From an uncultured Gemmata sp. (GTDB lineage Bacteria; Planctomycetota; Planctomycetia; Gemmatales; Gemmataceae), in contig CALDUT010000006.1 of NCBI GenBank assembly GCA_937924775.1, forward strand, positions 1-64,000: a stretch of 64,000 nt of DNA, given 5' to 3'. The translations under genes were made by a program, and so were the position numbers. Below, piece after piece: positions 44,534-54,521 of the stretch (position 1 is its first letter; each line of letters begins with the position of its first letter). The notes under the pieces are model-generated. The model was not told the origin of the DNA, made no database searches, and was given only the letters and a program-made list of their open reading frames with translations.

Positions 44534-47170
44534 TTATCGCCCCTCGATCATGGCGCGCAGCCGCTTGTAATCTGTTTTCCCGGTACCCAGCGTGGGGATT
44601 TTCTCCACCAGACGCACTTCGTCCAAACGCATCACACCCTGAAAACCTTCGGCTTGGAGAATGCTGTTGGCGTCACGCAGAGTGAGCGGTTCGGTGGAGA
44701 ACAGTACGATCCGTCGCCCCCGCGGAGTTTCCACGCCTTCTACCGCGACACGTGGCCCCTGTTCGGAGGGTGGATAGAGCCGAGTGAAGGGTTCTTCTAA
44801 CGCCGGCAGCGAGATCATTTCGCCCCCGGCTTTCAAAAACCGCTTCAGGCGACCCTTGAAGATGATCGCCCCGGCCTCGTCGAGTGTTGCTAAATCCCCA
44901 GTGGTATACCAGGTTTTGCCGTCGATCACGGTAAACGGCTGCGGGCCATCGTGCCCCATGTAACCGGGGAAGACGATCGGCCCGGCGACGTGCAGCAGGC
45001 CCATTTGCCCCGGCGGTAGCACCGCGTGGGTTTCTACATCGGTGACGCACACCTCTACACCCGGCAGCGGCAACCCCACCGTCCCGGGGCGAACCGCGCC
45101 GGGGCGATTGACTGCGACGACCGGCGAACATTCCGTCACCCCATACCCTTCCAACAGCTCCGCCTGCGGAGCGATACGGTGCGCCGTCTCGAACAATGCT
45201 GCCGGAGCTTTTTCGGCACCGACCACGATAATCCGCAAACAATCCAGTTCCCCCGGCTGGGCTCGATCGAAGATGTGGCTTATGAAGGTCGGTGTTCCAG
45301 CGATGAGCGTGACCCGGTAGGCCGCGATCTTGCGGGCGAGTGTGCCCGCGTCGGTCGGGTCTGGGTGATGAACGACTTTCACCCCCACCAACAGGGGCAA
45401 TAGCCCAGTGACTGTCAGGCCGAAGCTATGAAACATCGGCAGAAAGCCGAGCGTGGAGTTGTGCCGATCGACTTTCAGGGCCGCCATCGCGGCCCGCTGG
45501 TCCGCGAGGATGTTGGCATGGGTGAGGGGAACGGCCTTGGGGGCTTTCTCGCTACCACTGGTGAAAAGAACCACCGCGGGCCGGTGCGGATCGCTGGCCA
45601 TCCGCTGCAGCAGTTGTTTCCGCACCCGGTGGCCGAACCATCGCAGGGTCACGAACCGACGAAACAGCAGAAATTTTCCGAAACTGGCCCGGAGGTCTTC
45701 CAGAAAAAGGAATTGCACTCCAGGCATTTGGACGTGAGTTCGATCGATGAAGGCCTTCGCGGTGACAACGTGCGTCAGTTGCAGCAGTTGGGCGGCGTGG
45801 CCCAGATGGCTGGGGCCGGTGGTCCAATTCAGTATTACGGGCAATTTCCCGGCGGCCAGCAAGGCGAAAAAGGCCAGGTCGCACCCGACCGACGCTGGCA
45901 GCAACAGTCCGACGTTGGCCGCGGGGCATTCGCGGAACCGGTCGCTCAACAGCCACACGCCGAGCAGTAACCGTTCGTAGGTGACGCCTCCGGCGATGTC
46001 GTCAGCGGCGATGAGTTGGTGTTTGCGGGCGAAGGCTTGCCGCACGAAAGCTTCACCGATCGTTTCGCCCAGAATTTCCAGGGGAGCGTTGTCGGCGAGG
46101 GGTTCGAACCACCCGGCGGGCGGTGGAGACGGTGGCGTGTTTTGCGCCAACCCTTCCGCGAGCGCCCACAGTTCACCCAATGTCGCGGGCACTTCATCGC
46201 TGCGAAAGCCAAACCGCTGTTCCACCGCGACAGTCACTTCCATGGCATCGAGGCTATCGAGGCCCAGTTGCAAGAAGGTGGTATCCGGTTGGTTCTCGGC
46301 GTCGGTCAGGGGTCGTTTCCGCTTGTCGGCGACCAGTTGCGCGACTTCGGCTCGGGTTTCCGGCCGAACGCGGCGCAGGTCGAACGCCGGGGTTGTCCGC
46401 ACCGGCGGCGGGTAGGTGTGGGTCCGCGGACCGAAGAGAAAGTGTCGGGGAACGAAGGTGGGTACTTCCCGGGGCGTATCGGCGTTGTACCAGGCTTCGA
46501 GCCAGCAGTTGACCGCTTCGCGAGTCGGTTCGGGCCGCTGGTGCGGGAGAAAGGCTTCGAGGGTCACTGTCGCCCGCCGCCGCGGCGCGAAGACGAACAG
46601 ATTGGCAATCCACAGGGCCAAGGCCCGGGCGATCACCGGCAAGAGCCGCGGCGGGCCATCGGCCCAACTGGTCATGCTGCCGTAAAGTCCGCGGGTGCGG
46701 GCCAGCACCACGGTGCAGTGCGGCACCGCGGCGAGTACGTCGGCGGCGGTGCGGGCACCGCCGAGTTTCTCACTGCCGTCGCGGGACAGCCGCCCGCTGG
46801 GCCACAGAATGACGTTCTCGCCAGCCCGGAGGGCCGCGATCACCTCCCCCACGGCCTCTTCGGCCCGGCGGCGGTCGGCCGCGCTGGGTTTAAGAATGTC
46901 CGGCATCTTGATACCGCGTAACAGCCACGCGATGGGGGCCAACAGCGGATTTTGGAAGTTCGACTCTAACAGCAGCGGCCGCACGCGGAAAATCGGCCAC
47001 AGGTGAACGAGCAAATTCGGCGGATCGCAATACGCCGGGTGATTGGGAAGAATCAGATACGGTCCGGGACGTTGGCGAACGTCGTCGATACCGATGAGCG
47101 TCAGCCGATAGCGCAACGACAACACGCCGCGTAACACCGCCCACGCCACCCACCGCATCGCCCACAACAT
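44534..47170 (-). CDS. PlsC acyltransferase-ACP-AMP ligase fusion (Aas-like)
   Basis: An 878-residue protein with three parts. Residues 1-220 are a PlsC-type acyltransferase with NHPAYCD (NHx4D motif); the usual PEG motif is WPSGRLSRDG, with the Glu replaced. Residues about 270-345 are an acyl carrier protein with the phosphopantetheine Ser306 in LGLDSLDAME. Residues about 370-878 are an AMP-dependent acyl-activating domain (FTSGSEKAPK P-loop, GYGVTECSPV, TTGDLA, and GTGKTDYKR with the catalytic Lys). E. coli Aas joins acyltransferase and ligase without an internal carrier. The chain could activate a free fatty acid, hold it on its own ACP and transfer it to a lysophospholipid or another acceptor; this is inferred. 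GAGGAA precedes the ATG. Confidence 0.85.
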   Translation of the reverse strand: MLWAMRWVAWAVLRGVLSLRYRLTLIGIDDVRQRPGPYLILPNHPAYCDPPNLLVHLWPIFRVRPLLLESNFQNPLLAPIAWLLRGIKMPDILKPSAADRRRAEEAVGEVIAALRAGENVILWPSGRLSRDGSEKLGGARTAADVLAAVPHCTVVLARTRGLYGSMTSWADGPPRLLPVIARALALWIANLFVFAPRRRATVTLEAFLPHQRPEPTREAVNCWLEAWYNADTPREVPTFVPRHFLFGPRTHTYPPPVRTTPAFDLRRVRPETRAEVAQLVADKRKRPLTDAENQPDTTFLQLGLDSLDAMEVTVAVEQRFGFRSDEVPATLGELWALAEGLAQNTPPSPPPAGWFEPLADNAPLEILGETIGEAFVRQAFARKHQLIAADDIAGGVTYERLLLGVWLLSDRFRECPAANVGLLLPASVGCDLAFFALLAAGKLPVILNWTTGPSHLGHAAQLLQLTHVVTAKAFIDRTHVQMPGVQFLFLEDLRASFGKFLLFRRFVTLRWFGHRVRKQLLQRMASDPHRPAVVLFTSGSEKAPKAVPLTHANILADQRAAMAALKVDRHNSTLGFLPMFHSFGLTVTGLLPLLVGVKVVHHPDPTDAGTLARKIAAYRVTLIAGTPTFISHIFDRAQPGELDCLRIIVVGAEKAPAALFETAHRIAPQAELLEGYGVTECSPVVAVNRPGAVRPGTVGLPLPGVEVCVTDVETHAVLPPGQMGLLHVAGPIVFPGYMGHDGPQPFTVIDGKTWYTTGDLATLDEAGAIIFKGRLKRFLKAGGEMISLPALEEPFTRLYPPSEQGPRVAVEGVETPRGRRIVLFSTEPLTLRDANSILQAEGFQGVMRLDEVRLVEKIPTLGTGKTDYKRLRAMIEGR

Positions 47171-47276
47171 ACAATTCCTCTCATGGATGGATTGCTGGCA
47201 TTCAAGATACGCCCTTGACAGCGGGGGCGGCGAGTGAGAACGTGGTGGTTAATGAAGGAATCGTTAAGGAGAAGCT

Positions 47277-47654
47277 ATGCGTAGTGTCGGCTTTGTACTG
47301 ATGATAGTCATCACAGCGGCGGCGGCCAACCCCACGCCCGCCGCCGATGAATCCAAAGACCTCATCGTGGGCGTGTGGGAAATCGTCTACAGCGACGCGG
47401 CGGCGATTCCCACCGGCACGAAGTTGGAATTCACCGCCGAAGGCCGTGTCAAAATCTTCGCCCCCAGCAAAACTGGGAACACTTCTACCCTCGATGCCGG
47501 GGGCTATAAGCTCGACAAAGACATCCTCACCCTCACCGGGCCAGATGGCCAGAAGAACGACAAAGGCCGTATCTGCTTACTCAATAAATCGTCGTTGGTC
47601 GTCAACGATGAACTGGAAGACAAGGTGCTGGTGCTGAAGCGGGTCAAGAAGTGA
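47277..47654 (+). CDS. Small exported lipocalin-like protein (TIGR03066-like)
   Basis: A 125-residue protein with a signal peptide (cleavage near PAA). The mature part IVGVWEIVYSDAAAIPTGTKLEFTAEGRVKIF is the typical start of small lipocalin-like domains and resembles a paralogous family first described in Gemmata obscuriglobus (TIGR03066). It supports Gemmataceae as the source. Function is unknown. AAGGAG lies 6 bp upstream of the ATG. It is divergent from the acyltransferase fusion gene and the next gene starts 29 bp downstream, so the two form a unit. Confidence 0.78.
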   Translation: MRSVGFVLMIVITAAAANPTPAADESKDLIVGVWEIVYSDAAAIPTGTKLEFTAEGRVKIFAPSKTGNTSTLDAGGYKLDKDILTLTGPDGQKNDKGRICLLNKSSLVVNDELEDKVLVLKRVKK

Positions 47655-47683
47655 ACCTCTCTCGTTTCTGGGTAGGTCCGGCT

Positions 47684-49645
47684 ATGAATCGTCGAGAATG
47701 GTTCTGTTATTCCGCGGCGGTGTGGGCGTCGTGCGGGGCGGGGGCCTGGCCGGCGGGCCGGGCCCAGGAGAAAGCCTTGGCGGGTGACGCCATGATGCGC
47801 AATTACCTCGCCGCGGAAACCCAACGGCTGTCCGCGAAGTTTCTCGATGGCGCCACCACACCCGAGGCCTGGGCGAAGGTCCGCCCGCGGCTGAAGCAAG
47901 AATTCCTTTTCATGCTAGGGCTGGACCCGTGGCCGGAGAAAACGCCGCTGCGTGCGACCGTCACCGGGACCCTGGAAGTTGGCAACGTGGTGGTGGAGAA
48001 GTTGCACTACCAGAGCCGGCCGGGACTGTACGTGACCGCGAACCTGTGGCGGCCCAAAACCGTGGCCAACGGTGCGAAACTCCCAGCGATTCTCTATGTA
48101 TGCGGGCACAGCAATCGTGGCCGCGACGGCAACAAAACCGCCTACCAGGATCACGGCCGCTGGTTCGCCAGTAACGGCTACGTTTGCCTGACGGTCGATA
48201 CGCTGCAATTAGGGGAAATCGCGGGTATTCACCACGGCACTTACCGCGAAGGCCGTTGGTGGTGGCACTCCCGCGGCTATACCCCGGCGGGCGTGGAATG
48301 CTGGAACGGGATTCGTGGCCTCGATTATCTCTGTTCGCTGCCCTATGTCGATGCGGACCAAATCGGTGTCACCGGTATTTCTGGCGGCGGAGCCACCACC
48401 AATTGGGTGATCGCGGTAGACGAGCGGGTGAAAGTCGCCGTGCCGGTGTCGGGTGTCAGTGATCTGGAATGCTACGTCACCGATCAGGTCATCAACGGCC
48501 ACTGCGACTGCATGTTCTTCCACAATCTCTACCAGTGGGAGTGGACAACGGCGCTGGCTCTCTTCGCTCCCAAGCCGCTTCTGTTCGCCAATAGCGACCA
48601 TGATCCCATCTTCCCGATGAGCGGCAACAAACGGATCATCCAGCGGCTGCGGCAGTGCTACGCCATGCTGGGGGCTCAGGACAAGGTGGATGAATATGTC
48701 TCCAAAGGCGGGCACGCCTACCGCGACGATTTGCGTATCGCGATCTTCCAGTTCTTCCACACGCACCTCAAAGGCGACACAACCGCGGTGAAGGACGCGG
48801 ATTTCAAGGCTATCGCGGGGAAAGAACTTCGCGTCTTCCCCGACGACCAGGACCTTCCTTCCGATGCCATCAACGCCAAGGCTGACGAGTCGTTCGTGCC
48901 CATGGCGAAGGTGGAGCGGCCCACCGCGCAGAACTTCCCGGAGTGGAAAGCCGGACTGTTGAAGTCGCTGCGGGAGAAGGTGTTCCGTTATTTCCCGGAA
49001 AAACTGCCCGGGGCCACCCGGTTGGCCATGAGCGACGACTACGAAACAGAATCGGGTATCGTCTGCACCCTGCAACGTCTCAGTGCCCACGAGGGTCAGA
49101 AGGGCTTCACCTACCTTGTGCTCAACCCGGACGAAAAGCCGAATGAGGCCGGGAAGGCGTGGCACGCCCGGTGCCCAGACGATCGCCTGGAGGCCTTTTT
49201 CCCGCGCGGCAGCGGACCGCGCGCGTGGACGCGGAAAAATCCACCCAACACCGTGGAGCGGTCACTGGTACTTCTCGGTCAAACGGTGGATTCCGGGCGT
49301 CTGCGCGATATCGTCGCCCTTATCAACAGCCGTCGCGTCGCCGGCCGGGTGAAGCTGGTCGGCACAGGCCCGGCCGGTATTCTGGCCGCGTATGCCGCGT
49401 TGTTTGTGCCGGAAGCGCCGCAATGGATTTCGGAAATCCTCATCGCCGATCCACCCACAACGCATCGCGACGGGCCGCATTTCCTCAACGTCCTGCGTGT
49501 GCTGGACATTCCGGAGGCGTTGGGGCTACTGGCCCCGGACATCCCGCTCACTCTCATCGGCCCCAGCGCGAAGGCCACGGCCTTCGACCGTACCGCGGCC
49601 ATCTACGCGGCGGCCGGGGCGAAGGATCGGTTCCGCCGCGAGTAA
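47684..49645 (+). CDS. Exported alpha/beta-hydrolase (acetyl-esterase-like)
   Basis: A 653-residue protein with a Tat-like signal (MNRREWFCYSAA). Residues about 110-385 form an alpha/beta-hydrolase with the nucleophile Ser233 in GISGGG, as in acetyl xylan esterase/dienelactone hydrolase relatives; NSDHDPIFP and GGHAYRDD could supply the Asp and His of the triad. The C-terminal section (about 420-653) is a second alpha/beta-like region (LVLNPDE...VGTGPAGILAAYAALF) without an evident active site. This two-part architecture is common among planctomycete exported esterases, which probably remove acyl groups from polysaccharides. GGTAGG precedes the ATG; a GTG at 47651 overlaps the previous stop and is a weaker candidate. 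Confidence 0.8.
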   Translation: MNRREWFCYSAAVWASCGAGAWPAGRAQEKALAGDAMMRNYLAAETQRLSAKFLDGATTPEAWAKVRPRLKQEFLFMLGLDPWPEKTPLRATVTGTLEVGNVVVEKLHYQSRPGLYVTANLWRPKTVANGAKLPAILYVCGHSNRGRDGNKTAYQDHGRWFASNGYVCLTVDTLQLGEIAGIHHGTYREGRWWWHSRGYTPAGVECWNGIRGLDYLCSLPYVDADQIGVTGISGGGATTNWVIAVDERVKVAVPVSGVSDLECYVTDQVINGHCDCMFFHNLYQWEWTTALALFAPKPLLFANSDHDPIFPMSGNKRIIQRLRQCYAMLGAQDKVDEYVSKGGHAYRDDLRIAIFQFFHTHLKGDTTAVKDADFKAIAGKELRVFPDDQDLPSDAINAKADESFVPMAKVERPTAQNFPEWKAGLLKSLREKVFRYFPEKLPGATRLAMSDDYETESGIVCTLQRLSAHEGQKGFTYLVLNPDEKPNEAGKAWHARCPDDRLEAFFPRGSGPRAWTRKNPPNTVERSLVLLGQTVDSGRLRDIVALINSRRVAGRVKLVGTGPAGILAAYAALFVPEAPQWISEILIADPPTTHRDGPHFLNVLRVLDIPEALGLLAPDIPLTLIGPSAKATAFDRTAAIYAAAGAKDRFRRE

Positions 49646-49740
49646 TTTTCTGCATTTTTCCTCAAGTTCCCTTGCAGCCTCTGCGCGGGCTGCTATAAGC
49701 CCCCGCGGACAGAGCCACTATTTCCGCAAGGGGGAACTGT

Positions 49741-50877
49741 ATGACGCTCCGGAAGGGCGACCGCCATCGGCCGTGGATTCGCGGGTTGGCCTTCGCGGGT
49801 GTGGCCGCCGCGGGCTACGTCTTCGGCACCAGCAGCGAGCGACTTATCGCACAGCCGCCCGCGTTGCCGGGTACTCCACCTGCAGCCCCCGCCCAAACCC
49901 CGGCGCCACCGACGCCCAAACTGGCCAAGCCGGAAGAACCCGATCGCCGCATCGTGGGCTACATCACCAGCGATAACCAACTCATCGCCATCACCCGGGA
50001 AGAACTCGGCGATTTCCTCATCGCCCGGGGGGGGCACGAAAAACTGGAACTCCTGGCCAACCGGAAGATCGTTGAACTCGAAGCCGCCCGCCGCGGCATC
50101 ACTGTCACGACGGTGGAAATCAAAGCCAAGCTCGAAGAAGACCTCCGTGGGCTGGGGGTGACCCTCCGCGACTTCGAACGGGTCATCCTGCCACGCATTA
50201 ACAAATCGCTCTACGAATACATCGAAGATGTCATCCGCCCGCAATTGATGCTCACTAAGATGTGCCAGGATCGGGTGAAAGTGACCGACGACGACCTGCA
50301 AAAAGCCTTCGAGAACCGCTACGGCGAACGACGGCAGGCGCAAATCATTGTCTGGAACGAAAAAGACCTCAAAATTGCCCAACAGCAGTGGGACGAAGCC
50401 CGCAAAAGCGATGTGGACTTCGACCGGGTGGCGACCATGCAAGCCGATCCGGCCTTAGCGGCGGCCGCGGGCAAGGTCAAGCCGATCGGCAAATATCCGG
50501 AAAATGCTCAGGATACAACCGTCGTGGACACCCTCTTCAAGCTCAAACCGGGCGAAATCAGCCCGATCCTCCGGGTGCCGGCGGGTCTGATGTGCATCAA
50601 GTGTGTCGCGGTCATTCCCCCGGACGCCAACGTCAAGCTGGACGAGAAGATCCGAGCGGAGTTGCACAAAGAGATTTTTGCCCGGAAATTGGAAGGGGAA
50701 ATCAAGACATTCTTTAGCGAATTGCGGGAAGCAGCCAAACCGCAACTGTTGCTGAAAGGCCCGCCGAGTGTTGCGGAATTCCGTGAAGGCGTCGGCCAGC
50801 TCATTGACCAAGCCGGGGGGGTGCCACCGGTGCCCGATCTGCCCCCGGCCCCCACAGGCACCAAACCTCGTCCCTAA
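49741..50877 (+). CDS. Exported PpiC/SurA-type peptidylprolyl isomerase-like foldase
   Basis: A 378-residue protein. An N-terminal membrane segment (IRGLAFAGVAAAGYVFG) is followed by a Pro-rich linker. A helical SurA_N-like region (about 70-190) contains NRKIVELEAARRGITVTTVEIKAKL, and a parvulin-like domain lies at about 195-290 (RQAQIIVW...DVDFDRVAT...GEISPILRVPAG). It probably acts as a periplasmic chaperone for exported proteins, which fits the secDF gene opposite. AAGGGGG lies upstream of the ATG. The parvulin domain diverges in its catalytic His region, so isomerase activity is uncertain. The C-terminus is Pro-rich. Confidence 0.78.
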   Translation: MTLRKGDRHRPWIRGLAFAGVAAAGYVFGTSSERLIAQPPALPGTPPAAPAQTPAPPTPKLAKPEEPDRRIVGYITSDNQLIAITREELGDFLIARGGHEKLELLANRKIVELEAARRGITVTTVEIKAKLEEDLRGLGVTLRDFERVILPRINKSLYEYIEDVIRPQLMLTKMCQDRVKVTDDDLQKAFENRYGERRQAQIIVWNEKDLKIAQQQWDEARKSDVDFDRVATMQADPALAAAAGKVKPIGKYPENAQDTTVVDTLFKLKPGEISPILRVPAGLMCIKCVAVIPPDANVKLDEKIRAELHKEIFARKLEGEIKTFFSELREAAKPQLLLKGPPSVAEFREGVGQLIDQAGGVPPVPDLPPAPTGTKPRP

Positions 50878-50906
50878 CCAGCCCATAATAAGGGAGAAGA
50901 AGAGAT

Positions 50907-50938
50907 AGCGGCGAACGGGTTCTGGCCCGCTCGCCGCT
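50907..50938. terminator. Strong hairpin between convergent foldase and secDF genes
   Basis: AGCGGCGA (50907-50914) pairs with TCGCCGCT (50931-50938), extended by CGGG/CCCG, around a 6-nt loop; one mismatch. It lies 30 bp after the foldase stop and 153 bp from the secDF stop, and could end transcription from both sides. There is no T-tract, so Rho or the hairpin alone may act. Confidence 0.7.
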
Positions 50939-51090
50939 GGCATTGTGGCTTCCAGTAGAGTTCAACCGGTCAGGGCACGGGTTTATCGACCGTTTGAGCC
51001 AACCTCGCCAGCGAGAGGCTTTGTCCACTGACCCGAGACACTCCTCTTTTCGTTCCCAGGGTGACCTTGCTCCCGAGGCGGCTACGGCGT

Positions 51091-54000
51091 CTAGCCTTGG
51101 ACCACCGGTTCTTCTTCACGTTCTTGCGGTTCGCCGCTGTCGGGGGTTTCCACCGCCGCTGCCGGCTCGTGCCCTTCCCCGAAGAACAACAGCAGCGGAG
51201 CGGCCACGAAAATCGAGCTATACGTCCCCACCAAAATGCCGACCACCATGATGAAGGAGAACAGATGCACCCCATCGCCTCCGAAGGCGTACAGCACGAT
51301 CGACACGAGGAAGACCGTGGTCGAGGTCAGGATGGTGCGGCCCAACGTCTGGTTGACGCTGTCGTTGATCATGTCAGGCGTGAGGCGGGGATTTTTGCCG
51401 CGAACTTCCCGGATGCGGTCGAAGACCACGATGGTATCACTGACCGAATAACCGACCAGTGTCAGTAGCGCGGCGACCGCGGCCAGGTCGATCTTGAAAT
51501 CTTGGATGCCCAGATACTCCAAACCGGGGATCAGGTACAGGTAATGGCAAGCGGCCACGGCCCCGAGGGCGAAGCTGAGGTCGTGAATGAGGCAGAGAAC
51601 AGCGGCCAGCCCGAAGGTCCAGTTCCCGAAGCGGAGCCACAGGTACAGCAGAATTGCTCCCCAACTGGCGAGAATCGCGTAGAAGGCTTTGGTCCGGGTT
51701 TCGGCCGCCAATTGACTATCGAATACCTCAAGGCGTTCGGGTTCGGGGGTGCTGTCGAAGGCGCGTTTGGCTTCGTCAAGAACACTTTGCAACGCCTTGA
51801 GTTGCTCGGCGTGCCGCGGGTCGTTGGGGTCGTTGAGCTTATCGAGTGTGGGGTTGCGGCTGACATCGAGCTTCAGCACCTTGTGCCGGCCGTCGATTTT
51901 TTCATCGACCCCGGTGAGGGTGAAGGTGTCGGCGTTCACTTCGCCGAGTTTCTCAAATTCTTGTTGGAACAACTCGGTAGTGAAGGCCAACGAGGTGGGT
52001 TTCTCAAAGGTGAGTGTGACAGTCGAACCGGTGATCGGGCCGACTGTCATGACGTTGGTATCCAGCAGCGTTCGCCCCTCGTCATCACGCATCAGCCGAT
52101 CGAGGGCGGTCCGCACCAGGGAGACTTGTTTTTCCGTGGTCCGCACCGTGAAGTGACGGCTCTTGCCGCTGCGGGGGTCGTCGTCGAGGGTGTAGGTTTG
52201 CTCGACGGAGACATCGGGTAGTTGGCTGGCGCGACGGCGGACGTCGTTGGCCATTTCCTCCGGAGTATCACCGGCGGGTTTTTCGGTAAGAGTCACTGTG
52301 GCCCGGCTGGTGTCGGCATACGTAATAACGTAACGCCAGATATTCACCGGAACATCACCAGTGGGCGGATTCGCCCAGTAGACGGCCTCCGGCCCGTCTT
52401 TGACGGCCAGCTTTTGCTTCTGCCGTTGCTCGCTGAGCAGTTCGCGGAGGCCCGGCTTGCCGTCGGTGGTGGTCAAGCCGCGTTCTTCCCCGTCGCGGAA
52501 GGTGGCCGAAAAGACGGTTCCGCCACGGAAATCGACGTTCAAGCCATCTTCCCCGCGGATCAAAAACAGGGTCAGGCCCGCCAGCGTGAGAGCCGCGGTG
52601 GTGCTGAAGAGGACCAGCCGGTACTTCATCGGCTTGAAATTCGGCCGATCGAAAAACTTGAGCATCCGCAGTTCGGTCAGCCAGCGGCGGTGCAGCCAGT
52701 AGTCGAAGATCAGCCGCGTCATGTACAGCGAGGTGAACAGGCTGATGACCAGCCCCACCGTCAGGCTGATGGCGAAACCTTTGAGATTGTCGTTGCCCAA
52801 CACGTACAGCACGATGGCCGTGAAGATGGCGGTCATGTGCGTGTCGATGATGGTGGCGAAGGCCCGGTCGTAGCCGTTGCGAATCGCGGTGGCGATGTTG
52901 GCTCCCTTGTTGCGTTCTTCACGGAGCCGTTCGTAGATCAGCACGTTGGCATCGACGGCAATACCGAGGGTGAGAACCAACCCGGCCAGCCCGGCCAGCG
53001 TGAACGCCGCATTGACGGCCACCATGAAGCCCACAGTCAGTAGCAGGTTGGCAAAGAGGGCCACACAGGCCACCAACCCGGCAAAGCGGTAGTAGAGGAC
53101 CATAAATACCAGCACCGCCACAAAGGCGAGGGCAATGGCCAGCGTGCCGCGGCGGATGGTGTCGCGGCCGAGGGTGGGGCCGATGGTGTTTTCACTGACC
53201 GGTTTTTCCCGCAGTTCGGCCGATAAAGCCCCACTGCGGAGGATTTGCACGTCGCGATCGACTTTCTTTTTGTCGAACTTCCCGGTGATTTGGCCCTGCG
53301 TGGTGATTTCCGATTGGATGGTGGCCGCGGAAACGAGCCGTTCATCGAGGATGACGGCCAACAAACGGGAGTTACCCCCCGAGGGTTTGTTGCGGCGGGT
53401 GATTTTGCCGAACAGTTGGCCACCGGCACTGTTGAAGCGGAAGCCGATGCACAGATTCCCCGTGCGGGGATCGGTTTCGGGGAAGGCCGTCAGCGTGATG
53501 TCGCCGCCGACTTTCAAGGCATCTTCAGGTGAAACCCGCGTCAGGACGAAATATTCGACCTTCTTGCGGTTTACCATCTTTTCGATTTCTTCTTCAGGTA
53601 GTGTCGGATTCTCGGCCTTCAGGCGTTTGTACCGCTCGGCTTCCTGGGCCAACACATCGACATTCACACACTCGCGGCTGTACACCAGCATGGTGGCGTT
53701 GCGGATGTCGTCGGTGGGCATGCGGTCGCGCAGGGCGATGGCTTTGTCGCGTTCCGCGGCGAACACCGACCACAACCCCTGGCCGGCGTAAGCATTGCTC
53801 AGGCCCATATCTTCGCGATATTCCGGGCCCATCTCCACCCACACATAGCGGACCATTTCCCGGCTTTCGCCGATGGTGACGTTGAATTCACCCTCCGGCG
53901 GCGGCGGCGGCAAGCCGCGGGAAGCCCGCACCTGCAATTCGCTGGCGTCTTCCAGTTGCCCGGTTTTGGGATTGATCCACTGCCGATCTTTCTTGGCCGC

Positions 54001-54507
54001 GGCTTCGATCGTTCGCTTGGCTTCGCTCATGCCCACATGATCATCAGGACCATTGGCGATGATGCGGAATTCCAACACCCCCATTTGCGAGATGAGCCGC
54101 TTGACCTCTTCAATGTCTTCACGGGATAAATTCGCCCGGCCGCCGGCCGCACCCCCGGTGGGCAGGATGATCTCGATGCGGCGGTCGCCGCTGGGCCGCA
54201 CGGTCACATTCTTGATGTCGGTGGGGTCGATCCGCCGCTTGATCTGGGCGGCCAATTGATTGAGTTCACTGGTGGTCAGCCCTTCGAGCGGGGCGGCGGC
54301 CCTGTCTTTGTCCTCAGGTTTGGTAGGACCTTGCTCGGTTTCTTTCCGCAGGCGGGTGCGTTCCAGATTGACCTCGTAAACGAGGATGGTCCCGCCGGCG
54401 AGGTCGATCCCGAGCCGGTACTTTTCCGGCCGGAAGGCGAACAACGCCGCCAACAAGCAAGGAATCAGGCAGATCAACAACCCGCGTAAAAAGTTCCGTT
54501 GTTGCAT
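51091..54507 (-). CDS. secDF: SecDF: fused protein translocase accessory subunit
   Basis: A 1138-residue fusion of SecD and SecF. These membrane proteins use the proton gradient to help complete export of proteins driven by SecYEG-SecA. SecD (about 1-610) starts with one transmembrane helix and LGIDLAGGT, has a large exported domain, and ends with five helices including LAGLVLTLGIAVDANVLIYERLREE. SecF (about 615-1138) starts at MKYRLVLFS with NVDFRGGT and ends with VGYSVSDTIVVFDRIRE and LTSTTVFLVSIVLY. The exported regions are longer than in E. coli. YajC and Tgt are upstream in the same direction, the classical order. A short tandem repeat lies just upstream of the start. No good Shine-Dalgarno sequence is seen. 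Confidence 0.94.
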   Translation of the reverse strand: MQQRNFLRGLLICLIPCLLAALFAFRPEKYRLGIDLAGGTILVYEVNLERTRLRKETEQGPTKPEDKDRAAAPLEGLTTSELNQLAAQIKRRIDPTDIKNVTVRPSGDRRIEIILPTGGAAGGRANLSREDIEEVKRLISQMGVLEFRIIANGPDDHVGMSEAKRTIEAAAKKDRQWINPKTGQLEDASELQVRASRGLPPPPPEGEFNVTIGESREMVRYVWVEMGPEYREDMGLSNAYAGQGLWSVFAAERDKAIALRDRMPTDDIRNATMLVYSRECVNVDVLAQEAERYKRLKAENPTLPEEEIEKMVNRKKVEYFVLTRVSPEDALKVGGDITLTAFPETDPRTGNLCIGFRFNSAGGQLFGKITRRNKPSGGNSRLLAVILDERLVSAATIQSEITTQGQITGKFDKKKVDRDVQILRSGALSAELREKPVSENTIGPTLGRDTIRRGTLAIALAFVAVLVFMVLYYRFAGLVACVALFANLLLTVGFMVAVNAAFTLAGLAGLVLTLGIAVDANVLIYERLREERNKGANIATAIRNGYDRAFATIIDTHMTAIFTAIVLYVLGNDNLKGFAISLTVGLVISLFTSLYMTRLIFDYWLHRRWLTELRMLKFFDRPNFKPMKYRLVLFSTTAALTLAGLTLFLIRGEDGLNVDFRGGTVFSATFRDGEERGLTTTDGKPGLRELLSEQRQKQKLAVKDGPEAVYWANPPTGDVPVNIWRYVITYADTSRATVTLTEKPAGDTPEEMANDVRRRASQLPDVSVEQTYTLDDDPRSGKSRHFTVRTTEKQVSLVRTALDRLMRDDEGRTLLDTNVMTVGPITGSTVTLTFEKPTSLAFTTELFQQEFEKLGEVNADTFTLTGVDEKIDGRHKVLKLDVSRNPTLDKLNDPNDPRHAEQLKALQSVLDEAKRAFDSTPEPERLEVFDSQLAAETRTKAFYAILASWGAILLYLWLRFGNWTFGLAAVLCLIHDLSFALGAVAACHYLYLIPGLEYLGIQDFKIDLAAVAALLTLVGYSVSDTIVVFDRIREVRGKNPRLTPDMINDSVNQTLGRTILTSTTVFLVSIVLYAFGGDGVHLFSFIMVVGILVGTYSSIFVAAPLLLFFGEGHEPAAAVETPDSGEPQEREEEPVVQG

Positions 54508-54521
54508 GGCATCCGCTACCG

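Noticed and set aside
46101-46110. GGTTCGAACC, resembling a tRNA T-loop
   Set aside because: It lies inside the PlsC-ACP-ligase coding sequence and no acceptor or anticodon stem surrounds it.
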